64,000 nt of DNA, taken from contig OX328106.1 of the NCBI GenBank assembly GCA_946811185.2, forward strand, positions 46,574,311 through 46,638,310, read 5' to 3'. The position numbers were made by a program, and so were the translations under genes. The notes under the pieces were generated by a model. The model was not told the DNA's origin and made no database searches. It saw nothing but the letters and a program-made list of their open reading frames with translations. Below, one piece after another: positions 13,201 to 25,200 of this stretch (position 1 is its first letter; each line of letters starts with the position of its first letter). The stretch comes from Hippopus hippopus (Eukaryota; Mollusca; Bivalvia; Cardiida; Cardiidae).

Positions 13201-16200
13201 AATAACTTCAACCCTATTGATTTTGAACAAAATCCAACAAACAGTATGGGAAAAGTAACCATTTCAAGTTGAAAAATTTCCATTTCTTGTTTACGCGATG
13301 AAGTCAGCATTTGTGGTCGGATTTTCTTGAAACTTTCACAGTTGCTTTGTCTCATCAACAGCTTGAACCCTATTGATTTTGAAAAAAGTCTGACTATCAG
13401 TATGGGAAAAGTAACCATTTCAAGTTGAAAATTTCCATTTCTTATTTATGCAATGAAGTCAGCATTTGTGGTCAGATTTTTATGAAACTTGCACAGTTGC
13501 TTTATATCATAAACAGCTTGAACCCTATTGATTTTGAAAAAAATCTGAAAATCAGTATGGGAAAAGTAGCCATTCAATGTTGAAAATTTCCACTTTGTTT
13601 AGGCAATAAAGTTCACAGTGGTGATCCAATTCTTTTAAAACTTGCAAAGATTGTTTGGTTCATCAAGGGATTGAACTCTATTAAAAGTGAAGAAAATCTA
13701 GGAAACCGTTCAGGAAAAGCAGCCATTTGATGACGTAGTATCGTATACTCAACAAAGTCCACATTTGAAATTTGCTAGGATTGTTTAATACAAGGCATAC
13801 TGAAATCCTATCAAATTTGGCTTGATTCCAAACATTTAGTTTTGAGAAATTGCACTTCATTTTTTTTTCACTGTTTGTTCAATTCACCATGCCTACTTAT
13901 GCTGTCTTAGTGGGTTCAAGCCCAGTTGCAAGAACACATTTTTGTGTTTTTTGTCTTTTTTTTTTTTGCATCATGAATTCATAATGTATGCTAGCATAAA
14001 AGCAAAATCACTGCCAGCAGAGCGATTTCAGGCCCACAAGGGCCTCTAGTTTAATAGAACACACAAAGGTAAAAAGTCTCAGGTGAGAAATAGAGGATCT
14101 TTTGGTGCTCTTGTTTTCTCTACAAAGTACAATATGGACCCTTCTGTAGACAAGGCACTAAATAGGACAGGACATTGTAATTTGTTAAATATTAGAAAAT
14201 TCAAATAGAACTGTATTGACTTTTTACTTGGTTTTTCTACAATGATTTCATAATAATTTGATCTCAACTATCAACTGAGCTGTAATTTGAATTATGTCTA
14301 CATTTCCAGTAAGTGTAATTTATTTAAGATTTTTTCAGGTCAGTGTTTTATATATTTGTTTCCCTTGAAAATAAGTGGTCTTTGTGTAGTCTCTTATATG
14401 GATGTCATTTACAAAAGGGGAAAATAAATTGAACTTTTATTCCAGATATACATATATTTGAATAAGATTTTATTATTACCATTGATCATATTTATCATTT
14501 TATTATTTTATTCATTCAATTGCCTGCATACTTCTTGGAGTTGAAAATGGTAAGACTTTCCTCTTGGCTTCTAGTTTCTACCTTAACAACAAAATTAATG
14601 TTTGTCGTTTACTTGAATCTTCTTAACTTATTACTTTACAGAATTTTTATAATGACCTCTAGGGAAAAGGCTTTGGAAAACATTGTGAGAAAACGAGAAA
14701 ATGCTGGTAATTAGCATTTTCTCCTTTCCTCAAAATTTTTCTACCCTTTATAAGACAGTTTCCTCCAGTTGAGCCACATTCCATTTGTTGTCTGCAAATG
14801 CTTTGAGCTTGGAAAAGTCTTAAGTTTTGTTGTTCAGTGAAAATTCAATGGATTAACTGGCAACTGCGGTAAAAGTTGTCACCAGCGTGAAGTTTTGTTA
14901 GTAAAGCTGATACGTTCTATTAATCCAGTTCACAAACCTCCAATTCAGCATCACCTGAGAAATTAAAAAAATTCAGTTTGTGCATTTTTTTGTCCTCTCT
15001 CTTTCAGATTTAAGATATAACTGTAACAGTCTCAAATATGATTTTAAAGACAAATCCATCAAGAAGATACAGGTTAAGCTGGCTGTGCCCTCATTTGGTG
15101 TTGCCATATCCCAGCAAAAAACAGTGTATACCCTAGCACAGAACAACAAATGTGTGCACCAACACACTCTGCCACCACCAGAAGATTTGCCCTATAATCA
15201 GAAGGTAAATTGATTTAGAACATAATGTCTACCATAAAAACCGTCAACTTCTCAATCTTTAGAATACAGAAAAGATGGAATACATAAAGTGTCTGTACAT
15301 TTTCATGGCAGTTTTTTGCCAGAATCTCTTAAACTCTTTTTAAAATGACAAATTGGTAGCATATTGTAGAAAACATGTTGAATGTTGCCGAAATGAGGGG
15401 ACTTTTATTTGAAGGGCAAAGCAGTGTGGATAAAGGAGAAAATGCTGGTAACCAGCATTTTTGTCTTTTCCCTCAATTCCTTTAAAAGCCTTATATCATT
15501 TGATAATTGAAACACAGGAATGTGTAGTAAATGGTTGAAGTACCTTGGTAGTTCAGGCAGTGAAGATATATATTCAGACTGTACTTTATGTTATATCAGA
15601 TATTTTTCTACTCCATCAACAAATTTAATTAAAGCCACCTTGGCATTCTAATTGCTTATGTATTCTATTAAATCATTTATACAATCATATGAGCCGCGCT
15701 CTGTGAAAAGGGGGCTTAATGCATCTGCGAAAAAGTATCGACCCAGGTCAGCCTGCGCAGTCCGCGCAGGCTGACCTGGGCCGAAACTTTTTGCTATTAG
15801 TCAATTTTCTGCATGTCAAAGGATCAGTCTACCTCATGATTGAGTCAGTTGTTAAAAAAAGAGGCTATTATGGAACCATATTTATGTAATGGCTTGCTTG
15901 GTATGATGCATCACGGAGTTGCATTAAGCCCCCTTTTGCCAGAGCACGGCTCATATGTTGTCTAACCTTACCCTTCTATTAAATAATTTATACACAGTAA
16001 AACATATTTATAGCGAACTCTGATACTGCGAAGTTTCGGTTTGTACGAAGTGAAATCGATTCCCCGACCAAATGCTTTTATGAAAGAGCATTGTTATAGC
16101 GAATTTTGATATAGCGAAGTTTTGCATATGGCAAATCAAAAGTCCGGTCCCGACTGAATTAAAACTGATAAAAATACCTGCTGTAAAGCGAAGTCCTGAA

Positions 16201-19200
16201 GGAGCTTTAATCTCCGATAGTTATTCACACCTTTATGCCAACTTGTATAATTTGTTACACGATACATACGTCCAAAGAGGTGATAATGTTATCGATTGAT
16301 AATTACCGCAGCACAGTATACAATTAACTGACTACTTAAATTGAAATTTGTTGTCTGCAGATGCTTTTAATCTCTACCTTTCGAAAAAGTGTAGACCACA
16401 TTCGAACAAACTACTTCCGCTATTGACTGCATATACTGTAACTCACCAATTCACTCGGACAGAAAAAAATATCTTTTTTAGTGACAGAGTCTTCACCTAG
16501 AAATTATCATTCAAAAACAGGGTGGCCGAAAAATGGATTTTACCTTATTGCCTGATTATTTGTCCGATATAAATAATCCGACAAATTTTAATCTATTTAT
16601 AGCACCGATGATGGGGTCGAAACTGCAGAAGATGTAGTTTCGGCATGTTTTCAATATTAAAATATATGCGTTTTAAATATTTTCATACCTTTTTTAGATC
16701 TAAAAGAAGTACCTTTCTAATACGATTTAAGTCATATTTCAGCAGTGGATGGTATAGATCAAGATCAGACTGCAAGTTCTGTTGAATCTGATGTCTATCT
16801 ACACGATCCTCAAACGCACTGAAAACTGCCATTCTGCAATCTGCAGAGTAAATTGGAACAACCAAAATTGTAGAACAAGCTGTTTGTCCACAAGATTTCA
16901 CGCCTGTCGTGGGTACACAAATGTTTGCAGTAAAATTTGGAGTAGGGTATGATGTAACATGCAAATTATTCGAAGCAAGAAGGTTGTACTGCACATGTTT
17001 ATTGTACACACTTACAACTGTTTTGCTCCAAAAAATTTATACCTGGTTGCAAGTCGACCTCAAATCTGCACAAAATGACCATGCAATAAAATTAATATCA
17101 TGCCTGCTTTACACTAGCTGATAGTGCCTTTTTTGCATTTAGTAATCATTGTTTCTAGACCACCTGGGCAGACGTGTCATATGTTTTGTGTAGTCAGCAG
17201 AAAAATAAGTCTGGCTGTTTGTTTCTTTTAAACTCCTAGTAGCCGAAAATAAAAAGGACTGCATACGACAGTTTATGCTTCAGTTTTGAATATAAGTGGA
17301 TTACCTATAAAAAAGAAAAGAAACAATGCTTAATAGTTTATTGACTTAACATTCACTGTATTATATAACTACGGAAATATTTGTCAATGTATGTTGGAAC
17401 ATCTCTTTCGTTGAATAAATATTATACTGCAGGTACATGTATCCATCTAAGAGTCAGAAAAGATAGCGAAGTTCACACTATCAATATAGTGAATTATGCT
17501 TACAGCGAACTAAATCTGGCGGTCCCCTGAAATTCGCAATATCAGAGTTTTACTGCATATGTTGTCTAACCTTGCCCTCAAACCAAAAACAGTGTTCCCT
17601 TCTATTGTTATTGTTAGATATTTTGTGTTTTTACTACAATTGTTTTATACTAAAACTATGAGACAACAAATACAATAGGATCCCTTTGCTAGAGTGCTGA
17701 ATGTAGAAAACAGTAAGAAGTGCCTATATTTCAATAGGAGTATTTCAGTCTTTCAATTAAACATTTTTCTCATGTTTAACAAAACTTATTTAGGCATTAC
17801 ACAGTGATGAAGACTGCCTTTAGACATAAAAGACTTTATGCATTCTCTACAAGTTGTTATTTGTTGACCAATGTTCTTACCAAATGCATGCATAAAGCAT
17901 AGGAGGATATTATGGTCTATACAGCCTTCAGAAGTGAAACTTTCAGTGTTTTTTAACGACTGATAAGTCCATTTCATTCTATTAAGCAATGAAAAGGGTT
18001 AAAGATTTATGTATTGTGTTACCCAGGTGTTGGGGTCAGATTATACATCTACACTATTACTTCCTGATATGGTAAAACATTGTCAACATGGCACCATAGG
18101 CTTTGAATGTTACACATAGATGTTGTGTTAACCCTTTACCACACAATGACTACTTTTAACGACCCTGAGGAAGGAAGCCTTTTGAAAACATTGTGGGAAA
18201 AGGAGAAAATGCTGGTAACCAGCATTTTCTCCTTTTCCCACAATATTTTCTACCTTACCAAAGAGAAAAATCACCATTTTTGCAACATTTAAATTGCCGT
18301 CTGCAAATGATTTCAATTTGGACCAGTTGGAAATTTTGTCGTTTGGTAATGAGTTAATGCAGAACATTACAAGATATTACAGAGGCAGTATAAGTTGTTT
18401 TGATACATGATTGTCCATCTATTCAAAAGCTTCAAGTTTATTTTACATGCTTACATGGTTTGCCTGTTAGCCTTTACCAAACAATCCCGAGTTTTAACAA
18501 TCATGTAAATGGTTTTTTTAACTCTTTACCAGACGACAAAATTTAAGACTGTTCCAAATTGGAAGCATTAGCAGACGACAAATTTAAAGTGACTCAAAAA
18601 TTGAAATCTGTTTTGGGAAGGGTAGAAAACATTGTGGGAGAAGGAGAAAATGCTGGTTACCAGCATTTTCTCCTTTTCCCACAATGTTTTCAAAAGGCTT
18701 CTTCTATAGAGTCGTGAAAACCCGGGATTGTTTGGTAAAGAGTTAAATCATTGGAGAAGGAGAAAATGCTGGTTGCCAGTAATTTCCTATTTTCCAACAA
18801 TGATTTCTTCTCTTTCATAGACAAATCTGATCATTTGAGCCACATAAAACTTACTGTCTTCAAGTGGTTTGAATTTGGAAAAATCTGAAATTTTGTTGTT
18901 GTTGGGTAAATAGCTATTGCAGAACCAGCATTCCAGGATATGTTGGGACTATCTGTCTGTTCTGATACATTATAGTCTATCTAATCAAAAGCTAAAAGGT
19001 TGCTTAACATGTTTACATGGTAAGTCCTTAAGGAATACCCATGATGTTGACAGAAAAAACTTTTTTCCACGCATTGTTAATTACCTTGAAAATCCTGAGA
19101 AAGAAAACTTTTGAAAACATTGTGGGGCAAGAATAAAAGGTTGGTAAACAGCATTTTCTCCTTTTCTCACAATATTTCCAACCTTTTCAAAACAAATCTC

Positions 19201-22200
19201 ATCATTTGAGCCCCAATAAGATCATTTGAGCCCCAATAAGAATGTGGTCTGTTTTCCATATCAGTTTGAACAACTCTAAATTTCTTTGTGGTTGGTAAAA
19301 TGTTAAAGACATACTTTCTCCATTTACTGTTGTTGTAACTCATAAGCTTTACTAGCAGTGTAACTCTTCAAATTTATATTGTTTAGTACTGTACTTCTTT
19401 GACTGAATTTGGCCTCCAAATTATTGTGTAACACTGTCTTGTTTTTGTCACTTACTTTTAGCCCTAATGGCCAAAGGCCAGCAGAGCGTATGTCATGGCA
19501 TGGTTTCCATAATCTGTCTGTCTATCCATCCATATGTCTGTCCATATGTCTGTCCACCCATCCGTCTGTCCATCCCTTAGCCTTTTTCTTTGTTATGGGA
19601 TTAAGTCCACATTTGATGTCAGTTTTTTTAGAAGCTTGCACGGCTTCTTTATATCATCAATAGCTTAAACCTTATTGATTTTGAAACAAATCTGAGGTTT
19701 AGGAAGGGAAAAGTATCCATTTAAAGTTGACCGTGAGCATTTCTTGTTTACATGATAAAGTTTGCATTGGTAGCTAGATTTTCATGAAACTTGCACACTT
19801 TCTCTATATCATCAATAGCTTGAATTCTATTGATTTTGAAACAAATCTGACAATTAATACTGGAAAAGTAGCCATTTAAAGTGGAAAATATGCATTTCTT
19901 GTTTATGCGATTTGGCATTTTTCATCCAATTCTTTTTGAAACTTGCACAGATCATTAAGTATTATCAAGGAATTGAACCCCATTGAAAATATTAAAAAAA
20001 ATCTAGCAATAGGTTAAAGAAAAGCAGCTATTTGATGACTTAGTCTTGTATTAAAGTTACTCCACATTATTGGACCCATCTCTTTGAAACTTGCAAAGAT
20101 TGTTTAATACTGGATTCCAAACAAGTGGTTTTGAGAAATTGTACTTTAATTATTTCACAGCTTGTTCAATTCACCATACCTACTTATTATGCAGACCTAG
20201 TTGGTTCAAGCACAGTTCCCCCCCTCCCTCCTTGCTATCTATGTGTTTGCCTTTTTCCTTTTTGCATCATGAATTAATGATGTATGCTTGAAAATAAGCA
20301 AAAGTACAGCCAGTAGATCAATTTAGGCCCTCAAGCAAAATTACAGCCAGTAGATCAATATTAAGGGCCTCTTGTTAACTTAAGTGTTTTAAATTCGCAT
20401 TATTTCTGGATCCTGAAAGCATCCTGTAAGTTGTGGTAAACATTGTCTATGAAGTTATTTCTTGTTAAACATGAAATGGTGTGTGGAAAAAAACACACAA
20501 AATTTTACCCTTTATGTGATAACATAAAGCTTTCGTTACATTTGTACCTCTCCCAAAGTATGCTGTTAGTTTCTTACATCTGTGCCATGCTCCAGCAAAA
20601 GGGGGCTTAATGCATCTCAGTGATCCATGATACCAAGCAAGTTATCACATAATTATGGATCCATAAAATCCATTTTGTCTAACAACCAACTGATTCATGA
20701 GGTACACTGGTCCTTTGATGTGTAAAATTACCAAAAGCAGTAAGTTTTGGCCCAGGTCAGCCTGTATAGACTGCGCAGGCTGACCTGAGTCAATATTTTC
20801 TGCAGATGCATTAAGCCCCTTATTCACAGAGCATGGCTGAAATTATTCTTTTAAGACTTTGTCCCAGATCAAATACATAAATTATAGAAAAGAAAATGTG
20901 ATATTTCATCTAGTTACGTATCTAGAGAAATTAAGAAGGCATGACATTGAGGAAAAAAAATGTTTTCTCAGAAATACCAATTACTTAATTTTGCCTCAGT
21001 GTTTTGAAAGAATAATTGCAGCAAATAATCAAAGGTAACATGGACATTAAGGAGATGTTTAATCTTTTACAGTTTTATGCAAATCATAATTTGAATTGCT
21101 TTTGTGCAAACCTGAAGCTATATTCTTTTTGCAGGATGAGACATTTACATTGGAGCCTCAGTCTGAGTTTCAAGGTCATCAGTTACCCGGTGGGCGTGTC
21201 TTACTTTCTCCACATCACAAGTGGCTTGCCACATATGGTACAGATGGGTCTGTCATGCTGAGGACCATTGGTCAAATGGTGAGTCCAGATCTCATTAGCT
21301 TAACTTTTTCCCAAATGATCTTGTGTTTCTAAAACCACGAGGAAAGAGGCTTTTGAAAACAGTGGGAAAAAGGAGAAACTGCTGGTAACCAGCAGTTTAT
21401 CTTTTTCCTGCTATGTTTTGTAGCCTCTCACAGACAAATGCTATTATTTTAGTAGCAGTCAATTTGTTGCATGCAAATGCTTTAAATACAGACATGTGAG
21501 AGATTTTATCATCTAGCCATGAATTAAACAAAATTGATACCAATACACCTTAGGGTGTCATGAATTTGAATCTGGAAGTACATGTACTTTTAAGTATGAT
21601 CATTTCCCCTTTCGAATGCCACTTTTTCAGCAGTATTCCATTTGAGTCTCAGTGGCCAGCACGGCTACCTATGCATTCCTGACATTTTCGAACAAATACT
21701 ACAGTTAGTATTTTTTCCAAGCCATTCGCTAATTTTCCACATAAACAATGTACTGTAATTAGAGAGGATTGATTCCTCCTGCTGTGACTTTCATCAAAGC
21801 GTAGAAAATAGTTTATGCTTGAATCTTAACGCTTACTCGCAAACTTTTTATATAAAAACTTTTGTGTTACCAACCCAGCTGCAGTGGTAAAATGAAAAAT
21901 GGATTGAAGATATGAATTTCCCAGTGGTTTTCTCTGCTATATTTGCATACATGTATTTTGTAAATTGGAATGGTGTTTTCCTTTCTAATTATACTGAGTA
22001 ATTGATTTTGAGGGATGAAGAAATCACATTTTCTTGTTTGATTTCATATCTATTTTGTAAGTTCAGATCATTATTTATCCTACTTTCTTTTTGATAAATT
22101 ACAAAGTCTTTTAGAACAGTGCAAATCTATATGTATGTACATTTACTCTTTTTTTTCATATTATTTGTATTATTATAGAACAAGACAGTTTCCATTACTC

Positions 22201-25200
22201 CTCATGACTATAGAAATGGTGGCGTAAAAACAATGGCTTTTACTGAAGACAGCCAGCATATTTTCACAACAGGATATGATGGAGTTCTTACTTGTTACAG
22301 GTGGAAGTAAGTTTTGTAATTAACCTATTTTAGTTCTAGTTTTTATTTCACAGTGGTAGAAGTTAGTATCTTATAATACATGTAACTAATGGGATTAAAA
22401 TTTGATGAATGAATGAATTTTAAAATCAGGGTCCGTATTCACCAACCATTCTTAAGAACGTTCTTAGACTTATTCTCCAAGATTTTTTAAATTTGAAAAT
22501 AACACAACTTCTGATTGGCTAAACCAAATGGTATAGCCAATCAGAAGTTTTATTACTTTCAAATTTAGAAAATTCTGGAGAATTAGACAAAGAACGTTCT
22601 TAAGAATGGTTGGTGAATACAGACCCAGGTAAACAGAAAATAAAAGAGAGAGTGACTTGGCAACTTTTTACCAAGTTTTATAATTGATAAATCTGCCAGG
22701 AACTTGCACTCGGACCAACAACACAATAACAGATTATCAACTTCACAATAATTTCCATACTGTTGAAAGGCATATCAGAAATTAAGATTTAGATGCATTT
22801 TATTATTGACATTGTTTACTCTTAGCAGCTACTGGGCCTTCAAATATAGAGAAATGTAGTAATCATACAATTCATAAAATACAAGTTCAAGATGTGAAAA
22901 AGTTTGTAAAATTTGCCTTTCTCATGTTGACTGCATTGCAAGACATTATTTGCAGGTTGATGGATGTCTTTGTAGTATTTCTTACTTCTTTCTCCTTTGA
23001 TGAAAACCAACTGATAGTACCTATCATTACCAAAACCTATAGCCTTAAGTTTCATGAGTATAGAATGATCAACTGTATCAAAAGCTTTTTGTAGGTCTAG
23101 TGATACCATTCCAACAAGATTTACTTTTATTTGTTTGTAGTCTCATGTAGTCAGAAAGATGAATGAGACAGGTGTCTATTGAAATGCCTCTTCTGATACC
23201 AGAGTGAAGATGATATAAGAAGTTTTTTTCATTTAGATGCAACTCTGTGTGATCAAATACAACTCTTTCGAAGATTTTTGAAACAACACTGAGAACCCTT
23301 TTCTTTCTGTGCTTTGAAATTCTGTCATTTTAGCCATATTACATTTAGTCAGGTAAAGAATTTATTCAATGAAGAATACCAAAGAATCGTTTCATCAGTT
23401 TCTCTCACCTTTTTTGCACTATAACCAAAACCAGAAAAGCAAGGCATTACCAACATTGTATATTAAATCATGTATTTTCTTAGTCCAACAAAGCCTGAGG
23501 ATATATGGTAAGATCTGCTTCTGAAAAATTTAATAATGCTGGAAATAATGCATCTGAAAATCGGAAATAACCCTTTGAAAGCTATTTTTGAAAGCAATAC
23601 AGTATAGTCGTGGAATTCCTGTTTGATTGTGGAAAAACTTATCAGATACTTTTGTTTACCAGTAACAGCTCTAAGTTTTGCTTGCATCTTTATTTGCTAC
23701 TTTGTTTTCTTGCTCCTTTAAAACAGACTTCTTTTTTTAATCTTATAACAAAAGATTGATTTTAAAAGTGATTGTTTGTAACATCCTTAACATGTAGAGC
23801 ATGAAGTAAACGCCATGGACACTGTCAGCCTGGAAATGAGATCCAAATAATTGCATTTTCAAGATTACCCTTTTCCACAATGTCTCAGCAAATCTGACAG
23901 TATAGATCATCAATCTGACAGCACATCTTTGGCAGTCTGATCTTGATCTCAGCTTACCGCAAGACCAATTATAGTTGTGAAAGATGCTCAAATGGTCATC
24001 TTGTCTCTGAAAAAATATGAGTCCATAACAGTCTTTCTTTGCATGAAAATAAGTCTCTAAGTTTAAATGGTGTAGCCTTGATGTAAAAAAGTGTAAAAAG
24101 TGACATGAAAGTTTTTAAGGTTAAGTAGTTTTAACAGAAAATGTACAAGTTATTTCAAGCAGACCAAGAGTTGGATTTTTTTATATTTTTTTTAAATGGC
24201 TTTTTTTTTTTCTTTAACAGGAACTATAGATAATGATATTCTCTCCTTAATTTGGGTCTTCATAGCCCTTTTTTTTTTATTTTGGTCTCAAAAATGTTTT
24301 CTTGTATAAAAAAAATGTAGCAATCATGTAGATGTAAAATAAATACCACAATCTGGTTTGGTAAGAAGGCCATTCTCTCTATTGCATAGTGTCTCTTTTT
24401 TTTTCCACTGATTAATACAAACTTTCAATTCCACAAAGTGACTGGCCTATGCCTTTCTGTCTCTTTAGATCAGAGTGAAATTTTCATTCACAAACTCACT
24501 GGCTTCTCTGTACGTAAATATTTACCAAACAAAAAGATTCTTGACCAGACCAATTTAATATCATTTGCAGGCAACAAATTCAGTATTGCTAAAAAAAAAT
24601 TCCGTCTTTGATATTGTAGAAAACATTGTCGAAAAAGGGAAAAAATGCTGGTTTTCAGCATTTTCTCCTTTTCCAACAATGTTTTCAAAAGCCACTTCTT
24701 CAGGGTCATCAAAACACAGCATCTTTTAATAAAGAGTTGAATGTTTTGATTGATTTTCTGCTTTTAAGCATTTCAATTTGCTCTTGTGTTGTCAATCTGT
24801 AGCACTGACTTTGTCTTTTTCTATCGTAATCAAATAACCAAGAGAAAGAATTTTCATTGTCATACACAATGCTCCTAATTGATACAACCAGAATACTACT
24901 TTCAAAAGCTCTGTCAATAAATTGAGTCGTTGTGGGTGTTGAAAATGCCTTATTCAACTTTACTTGACTAGACTTTTTTGTTTATGATTTGGCTTCATTG
25001 TATTAAAGATAAAGAATAAAGAAAAAAAAATTAACACCTATTTTAATGTGTTGAAAAACAAGTGAATATGGTATCAATCCATGATCTTGGCAAGAAGTTA
25101 ATGTGCTTGTACTAGATTGTGTCACAAACTCTACTAAGTATTTCCTGAACTTTATAAAATCTATCCCTAATACATCATGGAGCTGAAAAGAACTCTTAGC

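Noticed and set aside
16683..17009. 108-codon minus frame inside the pogo-like element
   Set aside because: No DDE or helix-turn-helix pattern, and it overlaps a D/E-type palindrome fragment.
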